In this document: positions 27,108-34,742 of the stretch, in pieces
Layout of the letters: every line of letters starts with the position of its first letter
Position numbering within the stretch: the stretch's first letter is position 1
NCBI GenBank assembly: GCA_947478525.1
Contig: CANJVU010000025.1
Span: 1 to 35,823, forward strand
From: Thiotrichales bacterium
GTDB lineage: Bacteria > Pseudomonadota > Gammaproteobacteria > Francisellales > CACEW01
DNA length: 35,823 nt
Reading direction: 5' to 3'
Program-made: the position numbers and the translations under genes
The notes under the pieces: model-generated
The model's input: only the letters and a program-made list of their open reading frames with translations
Told to the model about the DNA's origin: nothing
Database searches by the model: none

Positions 27108-30100
27108 ATGAAATTATCTGATATTTGCATCGAACGCCCGGTATTTGCCACCGTGTTAAGCCTAGCACTGATTGTGCTGGGGCTGGTTGGTTATCACTAT
27201 TTAGAAATTCGCTATTTCCCTAAAGTTGATGAGCCCACTGCGTCGGTGTCGGTCAACTATACTGGCGCTAGCCCAGACGTGATGGAGCAGGATGTCACCA
27301 GCTATTTAGAAAACGCGCTGGTTAACGTCGATGGTTTGCAGACCATGTCTTCTAACAGTGGTTATAACAATTCCACTGTCAATATGACTTTTTTACCTGG
27401 TACCAATTTAATCAAAGCATTGGGTGATGTGCGTAATGCCGTTTCGAGTGCGCAAAGCCAGTTACCTGGTGGCGCTGATCAACCTAATATCACCTCCGGT
27501 GGAGTTGAGCGACCGGTATTAAACATTGGTTTTTTGGATGATCAGCTCACACCTGCCCAGATTCGAGATTATGTGACGCAAGAGATTCAGCCGATGATGC
27601 AGCATTTGCCCGGTATGGGCGCAGTGTGGGTATATGGTGCTGATGTCTACGCCATGCGTATATGGTTGCAGCCGCAGAAAATGGCGGCATTAGGCGTCAC
27701 CGTTGGCGATGTTACGACCGTGCTGCAGAGTAATAATATTGATTTTTCTGGTGGTTCCATTCGCGGAGCGACGCGTAACTATTCTCTGGTAGCAGATACG
27801 CGCCTACACAGCGTGAAACAATTTGCCAATTTAGTGGTCAAACAAAGCAATGGGCAGATCGTGCGTTTAAAAGACATTGCCGATGTAGCAGTGGGTAGCC
27901 AGAGTTTGCAGGATTCGCCGATGCGTATCAATGGCCAATCGGCAATTGATATGGAATTACGGCCATTGGATACCGCCAACCCGATTGATGTAGCTAATGA
28001 AGCTAAAGCAACGCTGACAGATGCGCAACAACGCTTGCCTTCTGGCATGAGCATGGTGGTGACCTATGACCAGTCGCAATTCTTAACGGCAGCGATCGAT
28101 GAAAGCTTTAAAACCTTGGTCGAAGCCATTATTTTGGTGATGATCGTGGTGTACCTATTCTTAGGTAACCTGCGCGCTGCGTTGATTCCCATTGTGACCA
28201 TTCCGGTGTGTTGTGTTGCGGTATTTGGCGTGATGTTGCTGTGTGGGTTTAGTATCAACGTAATGACCTTGCTGGGCATTATTTTGGCGATTGGCCTGGT
28301 GGTGGACGATGCCATTGTGGTGTTGGAAAATATTCACCGTCATATTGAACATGGTGAAACGCCGATGGCAGCAGCCTTGAAGGGCAGCAAAGAAATTGGT
28401 TTCGCAGTGATTGCAATGACACTGACTTTGGCAGCGGTTTATGCGCCGATTGGCTTTACCAGCGGTTTTACCGGGCAGGTATTTCGTGAGTTTGCCTTTA
28501 CGTTGGCGGGTGCGGTGTTGATTTCTGGTTTTGTGGCGTTGACGCTGTCGCCGATGATGTGTTCGCGGATATTACGCCCCAAAGCCGAAGAAACCAAGCT
28601 TGAACGGCGTGTCTCTTATGTGCTCGATGGCTTTACGCGCTGGTATCGTGACATGCTCAATGCCGCGATTTTGCGGCGTTGGTGGGTGGTGGCATGTTTG
28701 TTGGTGGTGGCGGTGTTGGGTTATGGGATTTATCTGGCGATGCCGCAATCTTTTGTGCCAAAAGAAGATGTGGGTTATTTTAGCGTGAGTGTGAATGGAC
28801 CTACGGGTGCCTCAATTCCTTACAGTGATGATTACATGCAAAGATTAGAAAAACTCTATGCACAATATCCTGAGATTTTAAGTAATGCTGCTTTTATTTT
28901 CTCCGGTACATCAACTAATTTCATTACCATGCAACCCTGGTATAAGCGTTCGCAGAGCACCGAGCAGGTGGTTGATCAGTTGCGTGAAAAAGTTAATGCC
29001 ATCCCCGGTGCGCTGGTAACCTTTAATGTGCCTGATCCTGTGAGTTATGGCAGCGATACCGATGGCAGCGATATTGAGATTCATGTGATGACCTTTGGCA
29101 GTTATTTTGATTTGCAAAAAACCATGGATACCTTAAAGGCAGAGCTGCAAGATTACCCCGGTACCATTGAAGTCGACACCAATTTAAAATATGACAACGA
29201 AGTGTACCAGCTGCAATTTAAGCGCAGTGAAGCGGCTTTATTGGGCGTGAACTTACAGGATATCGCCAATACCATTAGCACCATGTTCAGTGGCAGTCAC
29301 ATTACGGATTTCCAGAAAAATGATCAGGCATATGAAGTGCGAGTTCAGATGAAATTACAAGATCTGAGTAGCTTTGACAGTTTAAATAACGTCTATGTTC
29401 GCAGCAGTAATATCGACCCTTCTACTGGTTTGGGTTGGATGATTCCGCTGAGTAATCTGGTAAAAATGAGCAGTGCAGTACGCCAGTCAAATTTATACCA
29501 CACCGACCGCATGCGCTCAGCGGATTTAACCGCCAATCTCGCGCCAGGGTACAATTTGGGTACAGTGGTGGCGCATATCCAACAATTGCTGGATCAGACG
29601 CTGAACTCACAAGAGCATTATGAATACGGCGGGCGTATTCTGGCATTCTTACAATCCAACAACACCATGCTGGGATTATTTGGCTTGTCATTGATCTTTA
29701 TTTACTTGGTATTGGCAGCGCAGTTTGAAAGCTTTGTTGACCCGTTTATTATTTTATTGGCCGTGCCATTGTGTATCGTCGGCGCTTTGGGTACGTTAAA
29801 AGTCACTGGGGGTTCCTTGAATTTATACACCAATATTGGTTTAATAACCTTGGTGGGCTTGATCACCAAGCATGGTATTCTGATTACGCAATTTGCGAAT
29901 GCACGTTTGAAACAGGGCGATGCGTTGTTGGAGGCAGTAATTAATGCTGCCATGGTGCGGGTCAGGCCAATTTTGATGACCACGCTGGCGATGGTGCTGG
30001 GTGCGGTGCCCTTGGCCTTGGCAACTGGGCCAGGTTCAATCAGCCATAGCCAGATTGGCTGGGTTATTGTGGGCGGGATGATTTTTGGAACATTCTTCTC

Positions 30101-30185
30101 GCTGATGGTGGTGCCTATTGCGTACTATATGCTTGCAGGGTTTGACCACAATAAGAAAAAATTGCTGATGCAACGGATGGGGTAA
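27108..30185 (+). CDS. RND multidrug efflux permease (AcrB/MexB superfamily)
   Basis: Proton-driven inner-membrane pump, 1025 residues (E. coli AcrB 1049), with twelve helices and two large periplasmic loops (about 35-330 and 550-860). The N-terminus MKLSDICIERPVFATVLSLA is typical. The proton-relay aspartates are D400 and D401 in GLVVDDAIVVLENIHRH; the partner lysine lies in GLITKHGILITQFAN near 920. The repeat of helix 1 is ILRRWWVVACLLVVAVLGYG. It belongs to the multidrug (HAE1-like) rather than metal (HME) branch by motif, but substrates are unknown. It is 5 bases upstream of the response-regulator gene, so the regulator is probably in the same transcript. Confidence 0.95.
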   Translation: MKLSDICIERPVFATVLSLALIVLGLVGYHYLEIRYFPKVDEPTASVSVNYTGASPDVMEQDVTSYLENALVNVDGLQTMSSNSGYNNSTVNMTFLPGTNLIKALGDVRNAVSSAQSQLPGGADQPNITSGGVERPVLNIGFLDDQLTPAQIRDYVTQEIQPMMQHLPGMGAVWVYGADVYAMRIWLQPQKMAALGVTVGDVTTVLQSNNIDFSGGSIRGATRNYSLVADTRLHSVKQFANLVVKQSNGQIVRLKDIADVAVGSQSLQDSPMRINGQSAIDMELRPLDTANPIDVANEAKATLTDAQQRLPSGMSMVVTYDQSQFLTAAIDESFKTLVEAIILVMIVVYLFLGNLRAALIPIVTIPVCCVAVFGVMLLCGFSINVMTLLGIILAIGLVVDDAIVVLENIHRHIEHGETPMAAALKGSKEIGFAVIAMTLTLAAVYAPIGFTSGFTGQVFREFAFTLAGAVLISGFVALTLSPMMCSRILRPKAEETKLERRVSYVLDGFTRWYRDMLNAAILRRWWVVACLLVVAVLGYGIYLAMPQSFVPKEDVGYFSVSVNGPTGASIPYSDDYMQRLEKLYAQYPEILSNAAFIFSGTSTNFITMQPWYKRSQSTEQVVDQLREKVNAIPGALVTFNVPDPVSYGSDTDGSDIEIHVMTFGSYFDLQKTMDTLKAELQDYPGTIEVDTNLKYDNEVYQLQFKRSEAALLGVNLQDIANTISTMFSGSHITDFQKNDQAYEVRVQMKLQDLSSFDSLNNVYVRSSNIDPSTGLGWMIPLSNLVKMSSAVRQSNLYHTDRMRSADLTANLAPGYNLGTVVAHIQQLLDQTLNSQEHYEYGGRILAFLQSNNTMLGLFGLSLIFIYLVLAAQFESFVDPFIILLAVPLCIVGALGTLKVTGGSLNLYTNIGLITLVGLITKHGILITQFANARLKQGDALLEAVINAAMVRVRPILMTTLAMVLGAVPLALATGPGSISHSQIGWVIVGGMIFGTFFSLMVVPIAYYMLAGFDHNKKKLLMQRMG

Positions 30186-30190
30186 CGGAA

Positions 30191-30832
30191 ATGGCGATAA
30201 CCGTATTGTTAGTCGATGATCATGACCTGGTGCGCGTGGGCATCAAAAGTTTGTTACAACAATCTCCCGACATTACCGTGATTGGGGAAGCCAATAGTGG
30301 TGAAACCGCAATTACCCAAGCACGTGCGTTAAAACCTAATGTGATTTTAATGGATGTCACCATGCCCGGCATTGGTGGATTGGAAGCCACCAGGCGATTG
30401 CTACAACATGATCCTGCCACTAAAGTATTAATCGTCAGCGCTCATGGCGCCGAGCCGTATCCTTCGCGTGTGTTGCAAGCTGGTGCGTTGGGTTATATTA
30501 CCAAAGGTGCTAGCGTGGAAGAAATGGTCAAAGCCATTCGCAGTGTGTATGCCAGCAAACGTTATATCAGCCCAGAAGTGGCCCAACAATTGGCATTTAA
30601 GCATTTAAATGGCGAAAATAAATCGCCTTTTGATGAATTGTCTGAACGTGAAATGCAGGTATTGATCATGATCACCAGTGGTCAGAAAGTCAGTGACATC
30701 GCCGATCAATTATTTTTAAGCCCCAAGACGGTAAACAGTTATCGCTATCGCTTATTTGAAAAATTGGACATTGAATCCGATGTGGAGTTAACCCATTTAG
30801 CATTGCGGCATGGATTAATTGCGAGTGAGTAA
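30191..30832 (+). CDS. NarL/FixJ-type response regulator, GacA/LetA/UvrY family
   Basis: 213 residues. Receiver domain with acidic pocket DD (9-10), phosphoacceptor D55 in VILMDVTMPGIGG, and switch lysine in GYITKGASVEE; C-terminal LuxR-type helix-turn-helix LSEREMQVLIMITSG, then VSDIADQLFLSPKTVNSYRYR. Length and sequence fit GacA/UvrY/LetA, which with a BarA/LetS sensor controls CsrA-sequestering small RNAs and, in Legionella and Coxiella relatives, the switch to the transmissive or virulent state. Adjacency to uvrC (here separated only by hicAB) is a well-known feature of this regulator. It directly follows the RND permease by 5 bases, which is unusual. Confidence 0.92.
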   Translation: MAITVLLVDDHDLVRVGIKSLLQQSPDITVIGEANSGETAITQARALKPNVILMDVTMPGIGGLEATRRLLQHDPATKVLIVSAHGAEPYPSRVLQAGALGYITKGASVEEMVKAIRSVYASKRYISPEVAQQLAFKHLNGENKSPFDELSEREMQVLIMITSGQKVSDIADQLFLSPKTVNSYRYRLFEKLDIESDVELTHLALRHGLIASE

Positions 30833-30835
30833 TGT

Positions 30836-30849
30836 AACTAAAAATAGTT
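30836..30849. promoter_or_regulatory. Candidate HicB operator palindrome
   Basis: AACTA (30836-30840), AAAA, TAGTT (30845-30849): a perfect 5-base inverted repeat overlapping the -35 of hicA. HicB proteins autoregulate, so this is a natural operator candidate. Confidence 0.4.
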
Positions 30850-30876
30850 GCACTTAGTGTGTGTTTGTGTTAGTAT
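30848..30876 (+). promoter_or_regulatory. hicAB promoter, predicted to give a nearly leaderless mRNA
   Basis: TTGCAC (30848-30853), 17-base spacer, TAGTAT (30871-30876). The hicA ATG is at 30883, just 6 bases after the -10, so the transcript would start at or near the initiation codon. No Shine-Dalgarno is visible. Confidence 0.6.
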
Positions 30877-30882
30877 TTAACC

Positions 30883-31134
30883 ATGAAGCGACAAAAACTA
30901 ATCGACAAGCTGCTAACCAAACCGACAGACTTTACGTGGGCTGAGTTGAGTAAAGTATTATCTGGTTTTGACTATGAGCAAATCAGTGCAGGTAAAACGG
31001 GCGGCTCAAGGACACGTTTTGTGCATGCGACGCTTCCACCGATTTTATTACACAAGCCGCATCCAAAACCTATTCTAAAGCGTTATCAGTTAGAAGATAT
31101 TATTCATTTATTGAAGCAGGAGCGACTGTTATGA
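30883..31134 (+). CDS. hicA: HicA-family toxin (mRNA interferase)
   Basis: 83 residues. HicA toxins have a double-stranded RNA-binding-like fold and cleave mRNA. Visible: KLIDKLLTKPTDFTWAELSK, the conserved GKTGGSRTRFVH with H48, and LLHKPHPKPILKRYQLEDII, all typical of the subfamily with GGSR in place of the GSH motif. It overlaps hicB by four bases (ATGA), a classic toxin-first hicAB arrangement. The promoter predicts a leaderless message, which could limit toxin translation. The cassette lies between a LetA/GacA-type regulator and uvrC. Confidence 0.9.
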   Translation: MKRQKLIDKLLTKPTDFTWAELSKVLSGFDYEQISAGKTGGSRTRFVHATLPPILLHKPHPKPILKRYQLEDIIHLLKQERLL

Positions 31135-31469
31135 AAGATTTGGTGCAATACAAAGGATATTACGGTTCAGTTCATTTCGATGATCAGTATGTATTTTTCT
31201 TTGGTAAAATCGAATTTATTCGTGCCTTGGTAAGTTATGAAGCAACGGATGCTAAAGGGTTGAAAAAAGCATTTGAAGAAGCAGTGGATGATTATCTCAC
31301 GATGTGCCAAGAGCGAGGCGTTGAGCCAGAAGTTCCCTTGAAAGGCAGTTTAAATGTGAGACTTGGGCCAGAATTGCATCGGCGTATTGCGATGGCAGCA
31401 ACCGATCAGCGAGTCAGTGTCAATAAATTTATTGCAGAAACGTTGGATCGTACGGTTGCGCAGTATTAA
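31131..31469 (+). CDS. hicB: HicB-family antitoxin
   Basis: 112 residues. N-terminal partially degraded RNase H-like HicB domain (YKGYYGSVHFDDQYVFFFGK, LVSYEATDAKGLKKAFEEAV, DDYLTMCQERG) and a C-terminal ribbon-helix-helix DNA-binding domain (GSLNVRLGPELHRRIAMAA, VSVNKFIAETLDRTV). It neutralises HicA and represses the operon. Starts inside the hicA stop (ATGA). Its last 14 bases overlap the start I favour for uvrC, so the toxin-antitoxin and repair genes are tightly joined. Confidence 0.92.
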   Translation: MKDLVQYKGYYGSVHFDDQYVFFFGKIEFIRALVSYEATDAKGLKKAFEEAVDDYLTMCQERGVEPEVPLKGSLNVRLGPELHRRIAMAATDQRVSVNKFIAETLDRTVAQY

Positions 31470-33279
31470 CGAATTTCTCGTCCATCTCACCACCGAACCT
31501 GGCGTCTATCGGATGTTCAATGCCGCCGGTACTTTACTGTACGTCGGCAAAGCCAAAAACCTTAAAAAGCGCGTCAGCAGTTATTTCAACCGGCCGCCGA
31601 TGGAAATCAAAACCCAGAAGCTGGTGAGCCAGGTGGCATCGATTGAGGTGACGGTGACGCCCACAGAAGTCGAGGCGTTATTACTGGAAAACACGCTGAT
31701 CAAGCAGCATCGGCCGCGTTATAATATTTTATTTAAAGATGATAAAAGTTATCCGTATCTGTATCTGTCCAAAGCGGATTTTCCGCGCATCGCCGCAGTT
31801 CGGGGTTCGCGTAAGTTGCCTGGCGATTATTTTGGCCCTTACCCTAGCATGGGCGCCGTGCGCCAAACGTTGGATACGCTGTATAAAACCTTCACCATCC
31901 GGCAATGTAACGACAGTTTTTTTGCCAACCGCAGTCGGCCGTGTTTGCAGTATCAAATCAAACGCTGCTCCGCGCCGTGTGTTGGGTATATTTCGCAAGA
32001 GCAGTATCAACAAGATGTCCAGCGGGTAAAATGGTTTTTGCAGGGCAAAGACCGAGATGTGTTGCAGCAATTAGGTGAGCAGATGCAGCGTTATTCTGAT
32101 GACTTGCAATTTGAGGCTGCGGCGCGAGTGCGGGATCAAATCAAAACCCTGCAACAGCTGCAGCAACAGCAGATCACTGATACGCAGCACGATATTGATG
32201 TGGATGTGATTACGTTGGCGCAGCAAAACGAAGTGTTTTGCGTGCAGGTATTGTTTGTGCGTCATGGCCGCATTTTGGGAAACAAAGTATTTTTCCCAAC
32301 GGTGTTGGAGCCCGAAACCCCAGAGAACTTACTGTCTGCTTTTATCGTGCAGTTTTATACCTCGAATATGGCGACACAATCGGCGCCACAGGAAGTTATC
32401 ACCGATCGACTTTGTGAAATAGATTCGAGCGTATCAGCGTATTTGACACAACAATATCATAGGGCGCCCGAATGGAAGCATGATGTGCGCGGCATTCGCC
32501 GTAAATGGTTGGATCTGGCGACACTCAACGTACAACAAGCATTGCTCAGCCATCTCGCCAATCAACAAAAACTGGCGCAGCAATTTCAAGCGTTAACTCA
32601 CGCGTTACATTTATCGCAAGTGCCTGAGCGCATTGAATGCTTTGATATCAGCCATACGCAAGGTGAGTTAACGGTAGCTTCCTGCGTTGTTTTTGATCAA
32701 AAAGGTGCGCTCAAAACCAGTTATCGCCGGTTCAATATTACCGGCATTACGGGGGGCGACGATTACGCCGCGATGGCACAGGCTTTGTCACGACACATTC
32801 AACGCTTAATAAAAGCTGAGAAGCCCTTGCCAGCGCTAATTTTGATTGATGGTGGCAAGGGTCAACTATCGGCTGCGCAAGCAGTGCTGATCGAATTGGC
32901 GATTAATTCAATTACCTTGATTGGTGTCGCCAAAGGTCCAGCACGTAAAGCGGGGATGGAGCAACTCTGGCGTATTGGTCATGACTTACCATTATCATTG
33001 CCACATGATTTCCCGGCATTGCATTTGATTCAAAAAATTCGCGATGAAGCCCATCGTTTTGCCATTACTGGTCATCGCAAACAACGCCAGAAAAAGCGCG
33101 TGCAGTCTGTATTGGAACAGATTCCTGGGATTGGCAAACAACGTCGTCAAGCCATTTTGCAGCATTTTGGCGGTTGGCAAACGTTACAGCAAGCAACGGT
33201 GGAAGAATTGGCAAAAGTACCAGGCGTGAGTAGGCATCTGGCGCAAGAGATTTATCGGTGGATTAAGGAGCAGCGCTAA
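31456..33279 (+). CDS. uvrC: Excinuclease ABC subunit C
   Basis: Nucleotide-excision-repair nuclease that makes both incisions around UvrB-bound lesions. I chose TTG 31456 (607 residues; E. coli 610), giving RSINEFLVHLTTEPGVYRMF, which aligns with the usual start; no ATG is available nearby and the longer frame from ATG 31363 adds 31 residues that are hicB read in another frame. Domains: GIY-YIG nuclease (GVYRMF, LLYVGKAKNLKKRVSSYF); cysteine cluster CLQYQIKRCSAPCVGYIS; UVR motif (LQFEAAARVRDQI); RNase H-like endonuclease (IECFDISHTQGELTVAS; LILIDGGKGQLSAA); tandem helix-hairpin-helix (IPGIGKQRRQAIL; VPGVSRHLAQEI). GGA lies about 9 bases before the TTG. Confidence 0.93.
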   Translation: MRSINEFLVHLTTEPGVYRMFNAAGTLLYVGKAKNLKKRVSSYFNRPPMEIKTQKLVSQVASIEVTVTPTEVEALLLENTLIKQHRPRYNILFKDDKSYPYLYLSKADFPRIAAVRGSRKLPGDYFGPYPSMGAVRQTLDTLYKTFTIRQCNDSFFANRSRPCLQYQIKRCSAPCVGYISQEQYQQDVQRVKWFLQGKDRDVLQQLGEQMQRYSDDLQFEAAARVRDQIKTLQQLQQQQITDTQHDIDVDVITLAQQNEVFCVQVLFVRHGRILGNKVFFPTVLEPETPENLLSAFIVQFYTSNMATQSAPQEVITDRLCEIDSSVSAYLTQQYHRAPEWKHDVRGIRRKWLDLATLNVQQALLSHLANQQKLAQQFQALTHALHLSQVPERIECFDISHTQGELTVASCVVFDQKGALKTSYRRFNITGITGGDDYAAMAQALSRHIQRLIKAEKPLPALILIDGGKGQLSAAQAVLIELAINSITLIGVAKGPARKAGMEQLWRIGHDLPLSLPHDFPALHLIQKIRDEAHRFAITGHRKQRQKKRVQSVLEQIPGIGKQRRQAILQHFGGWQTLQQATVEELAKVPGVSRHLAQEIYRWIKEQR

Positions 33280-33347
33280 TTTTTCCATGCCAACTCCTAA
33301 AAAACATGCTATCTTTACCTTATCTTTAATAATTTGCGGCGGTAATC

Positions 33348-33911
33348 ATGAAGTTCTGGAGTATCCCAAATGCGTTGACCTACTTCCGGTTGATTCTAAT
33401 TCCGGTCTTTGTGGTAACCTTTTATTTGCCGATTGAAGGTAAATGGTGGATCACCGGTGCGGTTTTTTTGGTCGCTGCTGTTACCGACTGGCTGGATGGT
33501 TTCTTGGCGCGTTACCTCAAGCAAAGCTCGGCCTTTGGTGCTTTCCTTGACCCGGTTGCGGATAAACTGATGGTCGGTGCTGCGTTGGTGTTGTTGGTGT
33601 CAGAGTATCCTGTCTGGTGGGTGGCCATCGCGGGTGTGGTGATCGTCTCGCGCGAGATCGTGATTTCGGCATTACGCGAATGGATGGCGGAATTAGGCAA
33701 ACGCGCGACCGTCAAAGTATCGATGATCGGTAAACTCAAAACCGCGGCGCAAATGTTGTCATTGTTAATTTTGTTGTCACAACCTGTCGGTTATACTCGA
33801 GTGGTTGAAATAGGATTTGTGCTGATGTACTGCGCCGTGGTATTGACCTTGTGGTCGATGATGTACTATCTGTTGGCAGCGTGGAAAGTCTTGTCGGTCA
33901 TGTCCGAGTAG
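33348..33911 (+). CDS. pgsA: Phosphatidylglycerophosphate synthase
   Basis: Inner-membrane CDP-alcohol phosphatidyltransferase that joins CDP-diacylglycerol to glycerol-3-phosphate, the committed step to phosphatidylglycerol and cardiolipin. 187 residues (E. coli 182). The family motif DG-x2-AR-x8-G-x3-D-x3-D is complete: DWLDGFLARYLKQSS, then FGAFLDPVADKL. About five to six hydrophobic helices. The ribosome site GGCGG is 6 bases before ATG. uvrC-pgsA-tRNA order is common in gammaproteobacteria. Confidence 0.96.
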   Translation: MKFWSIPNALTYFRLILIPVFVVTFYLPIEGKWWITGAVFLVAAVTDWLDGFLARYLKQSSAFGAFLDPVADKLMVGAALVLLVSEYPVWWVAIAGVVIVSREIVISALREWMAELGKRATVKVSMIGKLKTAAQMLSLLILLSQPVGYTRVVEIGFVLMYCAVVLTLWSMMYYLLAAWKVLSVMSE

Positions 33912-33944
33912 CCCCAGATTGCCGGGTAAAATGCCTGAAATGCA

Positions 33945-33972
33945 TTGACAATCCACTCGATTGAATTAAAAT
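33945..33972 (+). promoter_or_regulatory. tRNA-Cys promoter
   Basis: Perfect -35 TTGACA (33945-33950), 16-base spacer, TAAAAT (33967-33972), ending 10 bases before the mature tRNA 5' end. Confidence 0.75.
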
Positions 33973-33982
33973 GTTGTGCGTT

Positions 33983-34056
33983 GGCTGGGTAGCAAAATGG
34001 TTATGCAGAGGCCTGCAAAGCCTTGGACGCCGGTTCGATTCCGGCCCCAGCCTCCA
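33983..34056 (+). tRNA. tRNA-Cys (GCA)
   Basis: Folds as a full cloverleaf: acceptor GGCTGGG (33983-33989) with CCCAGCC (34046-34052); D stem GCA/TGC; anticodon stem GAGGC/GCCTT with loop CTGCAAA and anticodon GCA at 34015-34017; T arm GCCGG-TTCGATT-CCGGC (34029-34045). U at position 73 (34053) is the known cysteine identity base. CCA is encoded (34054-34056). Its 3' end is a likely integration site, with an integrase remnant 15 bases downstream. Confidence 0.96.
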
Positions 34057-34071
34057 ACTGATCACTTCAAG

Positions 34072-34260
34072 ATGTTTCAAAAATTCTCATCCAGCTGGAC
34101 ACCAGATCATACCCAACGAATGATCCGCGGTTTAGAGCGCGATATTTTCCCCTGGATTGGCCAACAAGCCACTGACAAAATAACTGCGCCTATCCTGCTG
34201 TCTGCATTGCGTCGGATTGAAGATCGTGGCGCCATTGAAACCACTCACCGTGCATTTTAA
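34072..34260 (+). pseudogene. Remnant of a P4-type tyrosine integrase (core-binding segment only)
   Basis: 62 codons. FSSSWTPDHTQRMIRGLE, RDIFPWIGQQATDKITAP and ILLSALRRIEDRGAIETTHR match the core-binding segment of P4/CP4-57-family integrases (pattern W...H...R...LE.D.FPWIG, then ALRRIE.RGA.ET). Both the N-terminal arm-binding part and the C-terminal catalytic domain with its R-H-R-Y residues are absent; the frame ends at TAA just after the segment. Such integrases insert at tRNA 3' ends and lie directly beside them, exactly as here. A dead island scar is the simplest reading. Confidence 0.8.
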
Positions 34261-34283
34261 ATTAACTGTAAGAATTTTTACTT

Positions 34284-34739
34284 ATGTATTATAATCGTAT
34301 TCAATACGGCGTTGATTATGCGCCAATATTTATGGAACCGGCCATGTTTTCGATCTTCAGCCAAACCCAGCGGCCGGTTTATTATTCTTGCAACTACCAT
34401 ACAGCAATTCGATTGGCTCAAAAATCCAGTAGCCGTTCAAGCATGGTCAGTGATTTGTATGCCGTGCGCTCATTGCTCATGAAATATTTGCAGAGCATTC
34501 AGCAAGATAATTTAAATATCGCCGGTACGCCATTGCATGAGGTTGCAAAGGTTGTGGATTACACCTTCTTTCATCATGACAATAGTGAAGAGTTACCAGA
34601 CATTTATCCATCGGCGCAGCTACTACAAGAGGATCCCTCTTTTGCTCAGGCTTGTGAGCAAAGTAAAATCAAGGAAATGCCAAAGAATCCGCCGTTTTTA
34701 AATGGGTGTGTTCGCATTGCAGGTAAGCACGCCAAGTAA
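34284..34739 (+). CDS. Hypothetical protein, 151 residues
   Basis: Not recognised. Begins MYYNRIQYGVDYAPIFMEP. It is rich in Tyr, Ser, Gln and Pro, with no clear membrane segment or signal peptide; residues 45-75 (SSSRSSMVSDLYAVRSLLMK) look helical and 100-130 are acidic. Weak ribosome site (TAAGAA about 9 bases upstream). It lies between the integrase remnant and a methyltransferase it faces, their stops separated by 3 bases. It may be island cargo. Reading frame length and position argue for a real gene, but function is unknown. Confidence 0.55.
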   Translation: MYYNRIQYGVDYAPIFMEPAMFSIFSQTQRPVYYSCNYHTAIRLAQKSSSRSSMVSDLYAVRSLLMKYLQSIQQDNLNIAGTPLHEVAKVVDYTFFHHDNSEELPDIYPSAQLLQEDPSFAQACEQSKIKEMPKNPPFLNGCVRIAGKHAK

Positions 34740-34742
34740 AAT

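Noticed and set aside
33976..34071. Reading frame running through tRNA-Cys as the start of the integrase-like frame
   Set aside because: The first 32 codons are the tRNA sequence translated; only the part from ATG 34072 resembles an integrase.
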